This document shows, one piece after another, positions 31,589-40,526 of a stretch of 49,354 bases of DNA. The notes beneath the pieces were generated by a model. It saw only the letters and a list, made by a program, of their open reading frames with translations, was not told the DNA's origin and ran no database searches. The position numbers and the translations under genes are program-made. The DNA is from an uncultured Oscillospiraceae bacterium (GTDB lineage: Bacteria > Bacillota > Clostridia > Oscillospirales > Oscillospiraceae), in assembly GCA_934546685.1 (NCBI GenBank), contig CAKTEB010000005.1, forward strand, positions 1-49,354, in the 5' to 3' direction. How positions within the stretch are numbered: position 1 is the stretch's first letter; every line of letters begins with the position of its first letter.

Positions 31589-32290
31589 TTACATATGAAA
31601 CCTTTTCCGTACCTCTTCCCTTAAGCTCGGCACCCGCCGCACCACGATCAGCGGGATCATCAGCGCCACCCCCACGGTGAGCACCACCAGGGACCAGCTG
31701 GGCTGCCATACGCCCCGGAAATAGAGATCACAGAACAGCTCCACCCCCACCGGGAACACCCCGGCGGCCCCAATGAGGATCGTAGTGGTGGAGAGAATGC
31801 TCCGTCCCTGCCGGAGGGGCAGCATCACCGTCAGCAGCTCCGCCCCCAGCCACAGAATAATGGGCAATGCCACGTGGAGATACCAGCCGTCAAGGCCCCG
31901 GAGATACCAGGCGATGGCCCCCACATACACCGCCACCGCCGCCATATCCGCCAGCAGCTGGATCACCGGGCTGAGCCCCCGGCGCAGCAGCGGCGGCACC
32001 AGGAAGATCCACAGCATCATTGCGGCCCCGATGATATACAGGCTCCAGGCCCCGGCCCGGAGAAAGAGATTCAGCACTCCGCAGCACACGGCCACCGAGG
32101 CCAACATGGCGGAGATCAAAACCGCCAGCTCCCATTTTGCCGCAATGGGCACCTCCTGCCGCTCCGTAGGGAAGGGCTTGGGGCTCTTAGGATCCACCGG
32201 CTGCCTGGGATTCTGCACGGGCGTATGGCACAGGGGGCAGCTTTTTGCCGTGGGATCCAGCTCCACCCCGCAGTTTACACAATAGGACAT
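31589..32290 (-). CDS. Zinc-ribbon membrane protein, DUF6320-like
   Basis: 233 residues. An N-terminal zinc ribbon (C4, C7, C18, C21: MSYCVNCGVELD...CPLCHTPV) is followed by a basic/Pro-rich linker and six or so membrane segments. The organisation and pairing with the acyltransferase-like gene directly upstream (the stop of that gene abuts this start) match the DUF6320 family found beside putative alcohol acetyltransferases in Clostridia. Function not established; it may anchor or regulate the partner at the membrane. Confidence 0.72.
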   Translation of the reverse strand: MSYCVNCGVELDPTAKSCPLCHTPVQNPRQPVDPKSPKPFPTERQEVPIAAKWELAVLISAMLASVAVCCGVLNLFLRAGAWSLYIIGAAMMLWIFLVPPLLRRGLSPVIQLLADMAAVAVYVGAIAWYLRGLDGWYLHVALPIILWLGAELLTVMLPLRQGRSILSTTTILIGAAGVFPVGVELFCDLYFRGVWQPSWSLVVLTVGVALMIPLIVVRRVPSLREEVRKRFHM

Positions 32291-33586
32291 TTATCGCTCC
32301 TCCTTTTCCGTCCGGTTGGAGATCACCTTCACATGGATCCCCGCCCGAACCAGATGGGTAAAGAACAGCCGCTCGGTCTCCGAGGACACGCCGGTGCCCG
32401 CGAAGGTCACCTCCAGGGTGTCCCCAAAGCTGATGGAGGCACAATGGGGAGACGGCCGGGTGGCCTGGCCCAGGATCACCTCCATGCGCTCAATATAGGG
32501 CTCCATGGACTTGGGCACCCGGAAGGGCCCGGGATTCGTATAGGTGGCCGTGTAGGGCCGCACCCCCAGGAGGTCATAGGAGAAGGCCAGCACGGGCTTC
32601 TTTAAGAACAGGGGAATAATCTGTAGCAGCCGGTTCCGGGTGAATTTCACATTGCCGCTGAGGATGGCCCGGAGCTCCTGGCGGCTGAGGTGCAGGTTCA
32701 TGTAGCTGTGGACGTAGCGGATGATCTCCTCCAGGCTGTAGTCCCCCAGGGTGGGATCGACGCAGGGCCGGGCCGTCAAGATGAAGTTCCGCAGGGTCTC
32801 CGAGGGGAACCAGCTCCGAAGATTGATGGGGATGGCCAGGGCCACGGGCCGGAGATGGTGGGGCTGCTCGTTTTTCTGCTTTTCCAGGAGGCTGTAGAGC
32901 AGCACCGCCGTAAGATATTCCGTCAGTGACGCGCCGTATTGCTTGGCCTGGGCCTTCACCTCCGCCACGCTCATGAGGCCCATGGTCACGTTCAGGGTAT
33001 AAAAGGGCTCCTGCTGGCTGACGTTGGGATAGGCGGTCTTCTCCAGGCTGCCCCGAAGCACCCGCCGCCCCGCATAGCGGCCATAGGCGTCCTCCAGCTC
33101 CTGGGGCCGGGGCTCCTCAGCGGGATCTAAAATGGAGGGATCCGGCGGGATCTCCGCGCCGGTCTGCCGGAGGTATTCCGCCAAAAGTGTCCGGAAAAAG
33201 GTCAGGGCTCCCGCTCCGTCGGAGATGGCGTGGAAGGCCTCGAAGGAGATGCGGTTTTCGTAGTAGAAGAACCGGATCAGCCAGTCGTTGTCCTGCTTCT
33301 CCCGGATGGGCTGGCAGGGATTGGCGATGTCCGGGCGCACAAAGGGCCCGGGCTTTTCGTTGGGCTCAAAGTAGCACCAGAAGGCCCCCTTCCGGATCCG
33401 CACCCGGAAACCCGGGAACCGTGGCAGCACCCGATCCACCGCCCGCTGGAGGGCCTCAGGATCCGCCCGATCCCGGAGCACCGCGGAAAACCGGTACACC
33501 GGCGCGTATTTCTCCTTTTTCAGGGCCGAGTAGAGGACCCCGGCGTTGTCCATGGGATACCATTGGGTCTGCTTTTCCCGTGCCAT
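32291..33586 (-). CDS. Condensation/acetyltransferase-superfamily protein (alcohol acetyltransferase-like)
   Basis: 431 residues from MAREKQTQWYPMDNAG (the ATG at 33586 follows GGGAGGGGA; upstream frame lies in the promoter). The catalytic HxxxD motif is H119-A-I-S-D123 followed by GAG, and the two-domain size matches the CAT/condensation/WS-DGAT superfamily of acyl-CoA-dependent transferases. Acceptor unknown. Expressed with the zinc-ribbon membrane protein from a good minus-strand promoter. Confidence 0.82.
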   Translation of the reverse strand: MAREKQTQWYPMDNAGVLYSALKKEKYAPVYRFSAVLRDRADPEALQRAVDRVLPRFPGFRVRIRKGAFWCYFEPNEKPGPFVRPDIANPCQPIREKQDNDWLIRFFYYENRISFEAFHAISDGAGALTFFRTLLAEYLRQTGAEIPPDPSILDPAEEPRPQELEDAYGRYAGRRVLRGSLEKTAYPNVSQQEPFYTLNVTMGLMSVAEVKAQAKQYGASLTEYLTAVLLYSLLEKQKNEQPHHLRPVALAIPINLRSWFPSETLRNFILTARPCVDPTLGDYSLEEIIRYVHSYMNLHLSRQELRAILSGNVKFTRNRLLQIIPLFLKKPVLAFSYDLLGVRPYTATYTNPGPFRVPKSMEPYIERMEVILGQATRPSPHCASISFGDTLEVTFAGTGVSSETERLFFTHLVRAGIHVKVISNRTEKEER

Positions 33587-33620
33587 GGGCTCCCCTCCCT
33601 TCGTTTTCGTTCTTCCGGAT

Positions 33621-33649
33621 ATTATACTCCATCGTCTTACGCTCTGCAA
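33621..33649 (-). promoter_or_regulatory. Promoter of the acyltransferase pair
   Basis: Minus-strand TTGCAG (33644-33649), a 17-base spacer and a consensus TATAAT (33621-33626). Confidence 0.7.
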
Positions 33650-33682
33650 CCGGGATTTCCGGCAGAATTCCAGCCCACGCCA

Positions 33683-33712
33683 TTGCAAAATGGCCGCTCC
33701 GTATGTTACAAT
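33683..33712 (+). promoter_or_regulatory. Promoter of the AraC-type regulator
   Basis: TTGCAA (33683-33688), an 18-base spacer and TACAAT (33707-33712), divergent from the acyltransferase promoter. Confidence 0.6.
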
Positions 33713-33760
33713 ATATAATAAATAATGTATATGTACCCTCATCCATTGGAGGCTTATGAT

Positions 33761-35206
33761 ATGAAACACCCTTCGCTGACCCCTGAAATCCCAAATCTCC
33801 GCCGCAACTGCGGGATCTTCGCCCTGAGCCTGTGTCTCTGGGCCATTTTGTCTGTGCTCTGCGGCCGGGCCGCCCTGTGGGCTGGGCTGCTGCTGGCGAT
33901 CATCGGGGCCGGCTTCTTCGCCTGGCGCTTCGGCCGGTTCTATTCCGGGGTCATGAAGAGCAATCTGGAGCTGGATCGGGCCTGCCGGACCCGGCTGCTG
34001 GAAAAATATTTAAGCGGCGACGTGCCCCCGGAGGGCGACCTCACCGAGGCCATGCCCGACCTTCAAAGCGACTACTTCGCCGTGGCCATGCTCCAGTGCA
34101 TCGACTTCTCCGGCTATCTTCCGGACTGCGACCAGGAGCACATCCCGCCTACGGCCTTTAGGGACGTGGACGAGTGGATGCGCTACCACATCGCGGATCG
34201 GCTCAAGTCCCTGTGTACCCCCTACTTCGTACCCATGACGGACGGCATGGTGATCCTGGTAAACACCCCGCCCCTGCCCCAGAACAATCTGGACGCCGAG
34301 GCCCGGAACCAGGTCTCTGCGGTCTGCGGCGCGCTGTCCCAGGCCATCGAGGATCTCAAGACCCATGGCCTTATCTGCGGCGCGGTGGTGAGCACCGTGT
34401 TCCAGGGCCGGGAAAACATCGTCAAGGCCTATTCCGAGGCCCAGGAGCTCACCACCTATGCGGAGCTTATGGGCGACAGCATCACCGTGAAAAACGGCTA
34501 TGAATGCGCCGAGGCCCCGGCGGATCTCAGCGACAAGCAGCTGCGCACGGAGCTGGAGAAGAAATTCATGCAGGGCATCACCAACCGGAACTTCCAGCAG
34601 CTCCAGAAGACCATGGACAGCTTTGTGGATCTGGAGCTCCGCACCGTCCCCCGCTCCAGTGATCTGGCCCGGCAGCACCTGATCTCCCACATGGAGCAGA
34701 TGCTCACCGCCTTCTCCATCTCCCCGGTGGAGTATGACGAGGCCGAGGCCCCGGTAGTGGAGCAGTTCCGGCAGCTCCTCACCCAGACCTCCGCCCAGGG
34801 CCTTCGGGAGCACTGTCAGGCCCTGATTGCCGCCCTCCAGGAGTATGTGGAGTCCGGCAGCCGGGAGCACTCCGACAAGGTGGAGCGGGCCCTCCAGTAC
34901 ATCCAGGAGAACTATGCGGATCCCGGCCTGGGGGCCGACCGCATCGGCGAGGCATTGGGCCTCTCCGCCTCCTATGTGAGCCGCCTGCTGCGGCAGAATA
35001 CCGGCATGGGCGTGGTGGACTACATCCACGCGGCCCGGCTCCAGAAGGCCAAGGAGCTGCTGGCCACCACGGATCTGTCTGTGGACGATATCGCCCTGCA
35101 GGTGGGCTTCTCCAGCCGCTGGACTCTGACCCGCTCCTTCAAGCGCTATGAGGAGACCACGCCGGGAGCCTATCGGGAACAGCATCAAAGCGCCGGAGCT
35201 TTGTAA
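33761..35206 (+). CDS. Membrane-anchored AraC-family transcriptional regulator
   Basis: 481 residues from the ATG at 33761 (GGAGG eight bases before; ATG 33725 lacks a ribosome site). Two hydrophobic segments (about 20-60) are followed by a cytoplasmic region of ~300 residues without a recognised sensor domain, and a C-terminal AraC double helix-turn-helix (about 380-475: LGADRIGEALGLSASYVSRLLRQ and VDDIALQVGFSSRWTLTRSFKR). It precedes an orphan solute-binding lipoprotein, which it may control; the short membrane hairpin leaves little outside the cell for ligand sensing. Confidence 0.87.
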   Translation: MKHPSLTPEIPNLRRNCGIFALSLCLWAILSVLCGRAALWAGLLLAIIGAGFFAWRFGRFYSGVMKSNLELDRACRTRLLEKYLSGDVPPEGDLTEAMPDLQSDYFAVAMLQCIDFSGYLPDCDQEHIPPTAFRDVDEWMRYHIADRLKSLCTPYFVPMTDGMVILVNTPPLPQNNLDAEARNQVSAVCGALSQAIEDLKTHGLICGAVVSTVFQGRENIVKAYSEAQELTTYAELMGDSITVKNGYECAEAPADLSDKQLRTELEKKFMQGITNRNFQQLQKTMDSFVDLELRTVPRSSDLARQHLISHMEQMLTAFSISPVEYDEAEAPVVEQFRQLLTQTSAQGLREHCQALIAALQEYVESGSREHSDKVERALQYIQENYADPGLGADRIGEALGLSASYVSRLLRQNTGMGVVDYIHAARLQKAKELLATTDLSVDDIALQVGFSSRWTLTRSFKRYEETTPGAYREQHQSAGAL

Positions 35207-35236
35207 TTTCGGTATCTTTTTAGTGATTTATCTATT

Positions 35237-35295
35237 GGTGTGGCATTTTCTGCGGGATTTATGGCCCGGTGCAGAATCTGCCACACCGATTTTTC
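35237..35295 (+). terminator. Long terminator hairpin after the AraC-type gene
   Basis: GGTGTGGCA-tt-TTCTGC pairs with GCAGAA-tc-TGCCACACC (15 pairs with a 2x2 internal loop), followed by GATTTTTC. The rest of the gap to 35408 carries a possible weak promoter (TTTTCA-17-TAAACT) and an AAGGAGA ribosome site. Confidence 0.8.
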
Positions 35296-35408
35296 AAAAA
35301 TGCCCCCAAATAGACGGTTTTGCGGCTTTTCACGGGCCCTGTTTCCTGATAAACTGGCGTTGACCGGTTCCCGAAACCGGAATCTTTCAAACGCAAGGAG
35401 AAGATCCC

Positions 35409-37253
35409 ATGAAAAAGAAACACACCCTGGCTCTGCTCTTATCGGCTGCCATGGTATTGGGCAGTCTGGCAGGCTGCGGCGGCGGCACATCCTCCGCTGC
35501 CTCCTCCGCATCTCAGGCCCCCGCCGAGACCCAGGCCTCCGCACCGGAGCAGGAGACCGCTGCCCCCGCCCCTGTGGCCGATGACCAGAGCACCGTTGAG
35601 GCCTCCGCCGTGGAGCCCGAGGGCCCCGCGGACTACACCGAGGCCAACGCCAACAACGACTATACCGGCTGGCGTGAGCTGCTGACCACGCTCCACACCG
35701 AGCTGCCCATCACCGAGGAGCCTGTGACCCTCACCTACTTCATGGGCTATGAGACCTCCGGCCTCAGCTACATCCCCGACAGCAACCTGGAGAACCAGCA
35801 GGTCTGGCAGTGGCTCTCGGAGAACACCGGCGTAAAGCTGGATCTCACCGTGGTGGACAAGGCCAACGAGACCGACAAGTTCAACCTGATGATCGCCTCC
35901 GGCGAGTACACCGACCTCATGAACATCTCCGACTACGCCGCCGGCGCTGAGGCCGCCTACAACGAGGACATCATCATCGATCTCTCCGAGTACATCGACG
36001 AGAACATGCCCAACTACTCCACCCTGATCCACGCGGATCAGAACGTCTACAAGCAGGTGCAGGACGCCGACATGTTCCTGACCATCTACCCCATCAAGGA
36101 TCAGAACGCCAACCCCGCGGGCCTGGGCACCTTCGTCCGCAAGGACTGGCTGGAAGACCTGAGTCTGGACGTTCCCACCACCTATGACGAGCTCACCGAG
36201 GTGCTGGGGGCCTTCAAGTCCGAAAAGAACGCCATCGAGCCCATGAGCCTGTTCAACACCGTATCCATGCAGAACGGCCTGCTGATGGGCGGCTTTGGCT
36301 CCCTGGCCGAGCTCAGCGCCAACGCCATGGGCACCGATTTTGCAGCCTCCTTCTATCAGGAGGACGGCAAGGTGGTCTACGGCGCCACCCAGGACGGCAC
36401 CCGGAAGTTCCTGTCCTGGCTCCATACGCTCTACGATCAGGGCCTCATCAACTTCGAGAACATGCAGAACCGCGACGTGAACCCCTTCGGCGATCTCAAC
36501 GCCGGTGAGGCCTCCCGGGGCGAGACCGGCTATATCTTCTCCAACCAGCCCTTCGGCGGCAACTATTCCACCGCGGCCGCCCAGAACGGCGACGACAAGT
36601 GCAACTGGTGGCCCGTGCCCGACGTGGCCGAGACTTCCGGCCAGACCATCCCCTTCTATGAGGAGACCTCCATGGTCGATACCACCGGCGCTGCCAAGCT
36701 CTCCATCTCCTCCCAGTGCGAGAATGTAGAGGTGGCCCTCCAGTTCCTGGACTACGGCTACAGCTACGAGGGCGGTCTGCTCTACAACTACGGCTTCGAG
36801 AAGGGCTCCGGCCACGATGTAGAGACCTGGTACTATGACGATAATGGCGATCCCATGTTCGACGGCGACGCCCTCCTGAGCGTAGCGGAGTCCACCAACC
36901 AGGCCTCCGGCGTAGTCTCCACCAAGGATCTGGCCGGTGTGATCTATGACACCCGCCTGGCCTTTGAGTTTGGCGAGCGAGAGCTGTCCTGCTTCGATGC
37001 CTGGTCCACCAACAAGAATGCCAGCAACATGCTGGGCACCGACGTGGTGCTGACCGCTGAGGAGTCCACCGAGGCCTCCGCCATCTACTCCGACATCATT
37101 ACCCACGTTGCCACCTCCACCCTCCAGTTCATCAACGGTGACCAGGACGTGGACGACGACGCTGTTTGGGATTCCTATGTGCAGAGCATTGAGAACATGA
37201 ACATCGACGGCCTCACGGAGATCATCCAGGAAGCCTACGACCGTGTGAACTAA
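35409..37253 (+). CDS. Extracellular solute-binding lipoprotein (ABC family 1-type)
   Basis: 614 residues. Signal peptide with lipobox LAGC, lipid-anchored Cys23, then a Ser/Ala/Pro/Glu-rich linker to about residue 75 and a large two-lobe binding domain (EPVTLTYFMGYETSG..., FVRKDWLEDLSLDVPTTYDELTEVL). The size and sequence style fit sugar or peptide-sugar binding proteins of the LplA type. No permease or ATPase gene is in the window, so its transporter is elsewhere or it works as an orphan receptor. AraC-type regulator upstream; flavodoxin-like gene downstream. Confidence 0.88.
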   Translation: MKKKHTLALLLSAAMVLGSLAGCGGGTSSAASSASQAPAETQASAPEQETAAPAPVADDQSTVEASAVEPEGPADYTEANANNDYTGWRELLTTLHTELPITEEPVTLTYFMGYETSGLSYIPDSNLENQQVWQWLSENTGVKLDLTVVDKANETDKFNLMIASGEYTDLMNISDYAAGAEAAYNEDIIIDLSEYIDENMPNYSTLIHADQNVYKQVQDADMFLTIYPIKDQNANPAGLGTFVRKDWLEDLSLDVPTTYDELTEVLGAFKSEKNAIEPMSLFNTVSMQNGLLMGGFGSLAELSANAMGTDFAASFYQEDGKVVYGATQDGTRKFLSWLHTLYDQGLINFENMQNRDVNPFGDLNAGEASRGETGYIFSNQPFGGNYSTAAAQNGDDKCNWWPVPDVAETSGQTIPFYEETSMVDTTGAAKLSISSQCENVEVALQFLDYGYSYEGGLLYNYGFEKGSGHDVETWYYDDNGDPMFDGDALLSVAESTNQASGVVSTKDLAGVIYDTRLAFEFGERELSCFDAWSTNKNASNMLGTDVVLTAEESTEASAIYSDIITHVATSTLQFINGDQDVDDDAVWDSYVQSIENMNIDGLTEIIQEAYDRVN

Positions 37254-37291
37254 ACCACTCGCTTATCAGTCCACAGCAATCATGCTGTTTC

Positions 37292-37320
37292 GGGCAGCAC
37301 CGCCCAAAACGGTGCTGCCC
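37292..37320 (+). terminator. Hairpin between the lipoprotein and flavodoxin-like genes
   Basis: A perfect 11-bp stem GGGCAGCACCG/CGGTGCTGCCC with a 7-base loop. No T-run on the plus strand, so partial read-through to the next gene or 3'-end stabilisation of the lipoprotein mRNA is more likely than full termination. Confidence 0.55.
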
Positions 37321-37354
37321 TCCAAAAAAGAAAGAAATCAAGGAGGACTAACTC

Positions 37355-38614
37355 ATGAAATTTGAAGGTACTTATTCGTATCTCATGGACACCCCCAGCG
37401 GCAAGCGGGAGACCAAGGCGGTCGTCCGCAAGGGCGCACGGGCCTATGAGGGCGAGCTCATCGCCTCCCACGGCGGCTGCGAACTGCTGGAGAACGTCTG
37501 CGTCCATGGTGACACCATTTCCTTTGAGGCTCAGGTGGGCCCCGCCCGTCAGCGTCTGGAGATCACCCTGGGCGAGAACCCCACCGGCACCGTGCTCATC
37601 TTCCAGGACAACGGCGAGAATGTCACCACCGCTCTGGAGGGCCTGACCTTTACCCCCCACAAGCGCAGAGCGCTGATCCTCTACGCCACCATGACCAAGA
37701 ACACCGAGCGCATCGCCCTGTCCATGAAGGACGGCTTTGAGGCCTGCGGCTGGGAGTGCAACGCCTACCGGCTGAAGAAGTCCAACAAGTGGGCCGAGAT
37801 CCAGGACAACCTGTATTTCGAGGACTACGACGTGGTGTGCCTGGGCTCCCCCATTGTGGCGGGCTATCCCCTGACCATCATCAACAAGCTCTTCTCCCTG
37901 GGCGCTGGCGGCGAGCTGGAGAACAACGTCCAGAAGATGGTGGACGCTGGCGGCGGCTTCAAGATGACCAGTGAGACCATGGGCGGCGGCCCCGGCGGCG
38001 TTGGCGGCACGGAGGGCCCCGGCGGTCCTGGCGGTCCTGGTGGTCCTGGCGGTCCTGGCGGTCCTGGCGGTCCTGGCGGCCCCGGTGGTCCTGGTGGTCC
38101 TGGTGGTCCTGGCGGCCCTGGCGGCGATCCCGGCGCACCCGGCGCCAACGGCGGCCCTGTGTTCCGCCGCAGAAACTGCGTGTATCCCGGCGGCCCTGTC
38201 CGCGATAACTATCAGCCTCTGGGCATCGTCTTCACCACCTACGGCGGCGGCTTCTACGGCTCCGGCGAGAGTGAGGCCACCCTGTCTGCCCTGAAGCTGT
38301 TCCTGGAGCTCCAGAACGTCAGCGTGGTGGGCACCTTCGCCTGCTGCGGCAAGGAGTTCGGCCCCGCTGGTCTCGACAAGGGCCAGAAGCCCAACATCAT
38401 GGGCCCCGGCAGCATCCAGGATCCCGAGTACTACGAGACCGCCGGCGGCACCGTTCAGGGCTCCTACTTCTTCCACAACCAGATGTGGAACCATCCCAAC
38501 GAGCGCGACCTCAACAAGGCCAAGTACCTGGTGATGGATCTGGTGGAGGACTACTTCATGACCTTCGACGGCCAGCGCGGCTTCGTCAACAGCAAGTACG
38601 TCTCCATTTCTTAA
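37355..38614 (+). CDS. Flavodoxin-like protein with internal Gly-Gly-Pro repeat tract
   Basis: 419 residues, AAGGAGG upstream. Residues 1-100 form an uncharacterised N-terminal domain. A flavodoxin fold then begins at ALILYATMTKNTERIA (about 106-121, the FMN-phosphate loop) and continues through YDVVCLGSPIVAGYP. At residues 223-255 eleven consecutive GGP triplets interrupt the fold before it resumes with LGIVFTTYGGGFYGSGESE. An electron-transfer or flavin-dependent role is likely; the repeat could be a flexible or polyproline-II linker. No signal peptide. Partner unknown. Confidence 0.8.
   Translation: MKFEGTYSYLMDTPSGKRETKAVVRKGARAYEGELIASHGGCELLENVCVHGDTISFEAQVGPARQRLEITLGENPTGTVLIFQDNGENVTTALEGLTFTPHKRRALILYATMTKNTERIALSMKDGFEACGWECNAYRLKKSNKWAEIQDNLYFEDYDVVCLGSPIVAGYPLTIINKLFSLGAGGELENNVQKMVDAGGGFKMTSETMGGGPGGVGGTEGPGGPGGPGGPGGPGGPGGPGGPGGPGGPGGPGGPGGDPGAPGANGGPVFRRRNCVYPGGPVRDNYQPLGIVFTTYGGGFYGSGESEATLSALKLFLELQNVSVVGTFACCGKEFGPAGLDKGQKPNIMGPGSIQDPEYYETAGGTVQGSYFFHNQMWNHPNERDLNKAKYLVMDLVEDYFMTFDGQRGFVNSKYVSIS
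38021..38119 (+). repeat. Tandem 9-bp repeat encoding (GGP)11
   Basis: Eleven in-frame copies of GGYGGYCCY (mostly GGCGGTCCT). The unit length preserves frame under expansion or contraction, so copy number may vary between strains. Confidence 0.95.
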
Positions 38615-38652
38615 AGTCGGCAACCTTAGTTACTTCCTCAAGATATAGCGGC

Positions 38653-38685
38653 AGCCCGGAACGGTTTTCGTTCCGGGCTGTTTGT
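38653..38685 (+). terminator. Terminator of the flavodoxin-like gene
   Basis: A 10-bp stem AGCCCGGAAC/GTTCCGGGCT with a 7-base loop, followed by GTTTGT. Confidence 0.75.
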
Positions 38686-38697
38686 CGATTTGGGTGC

Positions 38698-38734
38698 AAA
38701 AAGGCCGGCACCGCAGTTTTCATGCAGTGCCGGT
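38698..38734 (-). terminator. Terminator of the rimP-ribF operon
   Basis: On the minus strand CCGGCACTGCA pairs with TGCGGTGCCGG (one mismatch), followed by CTTTTT, just beyond the ribF stop. Confidence 0.8.
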
Positions 38735-38748
38735 CTTGTATGTTTCTC

Positions 38749-39648
38749 TCATCCCAGCAGCTTCCGAGTCTCCTCCGCGTTGGCGAGGATCTCCTGCTGG
38801 AGGGCCTGGAGTCCGTCAAAGCGCTTCTCCCCCCGGAGCCGGTGGTAGAAGTCCACCCGGATGTGCTTCCCGTAGAGGTCGCCCTCAAAGTCCAGGATCC
38901 AGGGCTCCACGGTCACAAGATTGGACTTGCCCACCGTGGGACGCACGCCAACATTGGTGACCGCCAGCTTTTCCTGGCCGTCCGGCAGAGCCACCTTGGC
39001 GGCGTAGACCCCGAAGGCCGGAGTCAGCACCCCCTCGGGGATCAGCAGATTGGCCGTGGGCACCCCGATGGTGCGCCCCAGCTGCCGCCCATGCACCACC
39101 GGGCCCGACAGGCAGTGGGGATGGCCCAGGAAGCGCATGGCCTCCTGCATGTCCCCCTCCCGAAGAAGCGTCCGGATATAGGTGGAGCTGACGGTCCTGC
39201 CGTCCACCCGCACCTGAGGGACTACATCGCAGCCGATGCCCAGCTCCCGGCATTTCTCCGTGAGCCGCTGGGGATCTCCCGCGCCCTTGTCGCCGAAGTG
39301 GAAATCGTAGCCGCAGACCAGATGCCTGGCCCCCAGCTGGCGAACCAAATAGTCCTCGATGAACACGTCCCAGGGCATGTGCATCATGCTCTGGTCAAAG
39401 TGGCAGAGGATCACGTCCGTAATGCCAAAGCACCGGCTGAGGATCTCCTCCCGATCCTGGGTGGTGTTGATGAGCTCCACCGGAGACCCGGCCACCAGAT
39501 TGTCCGGGTGCAGGTCAAAGCTCATGACCGCAGGCCGGAGCCCCCGCTCCAGGGCCCGTTTTTTTGCCATCTCAAGAAGGCTGGCGTGTCCCAGATGTAC
39601 GCCGTCAAAAAAACCAAGGGCGATGACACGCCCGCCTATTTCGTTCAA
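38749..39648 (-). CDS. ribF: Bifunctional riboflavin kinase/FAD synthetase
   Basis: 299 residues. The N-terminal nucleotidyltransferase has GFFDGVHLGHASLL and the C-terminal kinase has the FAVNVGVRPT-like segment (LAVTNVGVRPT) and FDGLQALQQEI near the end. It converts riboflavin to FMN and FMN to FAD. The ATG overlaps the truB stop. Last gene of the translation operon, a usual place in Firmicutes. Confidence 0.96.
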   Translation of the reverse strand: MNEIGGRVIALGFFDGVHLGHASLLEMAKKRALERGLRPAVMSFDLHPDNLVAGSPVELINTTQDREEILSRCFGITDVILCHFDQSMMHMPWDVFIEDYLVRQLGARHLVCGYDFHFGDKGAGDPQRLTEKCRELGIGCDVVPQVRVDGRTVSSTYIRTLLREGDMQEAMRFLGHPHCLSGPVVHGRQLGRTIGVPTANLLIPEGVLTPAFGVYAAKVALPDGQEKLAVTNVGVRPTVGKSNLVTVEPWILDFEGDLYGKHIRVDFYHRLRGEKRFDGLQALQQEILANAEETRKLLG

Positions 39649-40526
39649 CCTTCATTCACCTCAAAAAAGCTTTTCACCGTCCGAAGCACGCCGCCCCGGC
39701 TCTCCCCCAGCAGCAGGAACTCCCCCTCCGGGCCGTAGACCCGATAGGTGCCGTCCGCTAGGGTGCGCCGGAGGATGTCCGCGCCGTTTTTGGCCCGCAC
39801 CGTCTCCCTCTCGCTGAGGGTCAGGGCGGGATAGCCGGAAAACAGGCTGTCCACGGGCTGAACCAGGGCCTCGTGGGTCCCCTGCTCCCTGGCTTTCTGG
39901 ATCTCCTCCAGGCTGTGGCAGTTTTCCAGGCGGAATACCCCCGCCCTTGTCCGCCGGAGGGCGCTGAGGCAGCCGCCGCAGCCCAGAGCCTGACCCATAT
40001 CATGGCACAGGGTCCGGACATAGGTGCCCTTGGAGCAGGCCACCCGGAAATGGGCCTCCACTCCGTCAAAATCCAGAAGCTCCAGCTCCCGGATCACGAT
40101 ATCCCGGGGCTTTCGCTCCACGCTCTGGCCCTTCCGGGCCAGCTCATAGAGCTTCTTGCCGCCGATCTTCACCGCAGAGTACATGGGCGGGATCTGCTGC
40201 TGCGGGCCGGTGAACTGCTCCAGCACCCGAAGGAGCCGCTCCCGGCTCACATCCACAGGCTTTTCCTCCAGCGTTTCGCCGGTGGTATCCTGGGTGTTTG
40301 TGGCGCGGCCCAGCAGGAGCCCCGCCACATATTCCTTTTCGTCGTTCTCACAGAGCTCCACGGCCCGGGTACCCCGGCCCAAGAACACGGCCAGAACGCC
40401 GGTGGCCATGGGATCCAGGGTGCCGGAGTGGCCCACGCGCTTTTGACGGTAGATCCCCCGGAGCTTGGCCACCACATCATGGGACGTCCAGCCCTGGGGC
40501 TTATCCACCAGCAGGATCCCGTTCAT
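39645..40526 (-). CDS. truB: tRNA pseudouridine(55) synthase
   Basis: 293 residues with LLVDKPQGWTSHDVV and the catalytic Asp38 in GHSGTLDPMATG. It makes pseudouridine 55 in the tRNA T-loop. The ATG overlaps the nrnA stop, and the stop overlaps the ribF start, so the three are translationally coupled. Confidence 0.97.
   Translation of the reverse strand: MNGILLVDKPQGWTSHDVVAKLRGIYRQKRVGHSGTLDPMATGVLAVFLGRGTRAVELCENDEKEYVAGLLLGRATNTQDTTGETLEEKPVDVSRERLLRVLEQFTGPQQQIPPMYSAVKIGGKKLYELARKGQSVERKPRDIVIRELELLDFDGVEAHFRVACSKGTYVRTLCHDMGQALGCGGCLSALRRTRAGVFRLENCHSLEEIQKAREQGTHEALVQPVDSLFSGYPALTLSERETVRAKNGADILRRTLADGTYRVYGPEGEFLLLGESRGGVLRTVKSFFEVNEG

Noticed and set aside
37864..38148. Collagen-like protein on the minus strand
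   Set aside because: The GPP-rich translation is only the complement of the (GGP)11 repeat within the flavodoxin-like gene.
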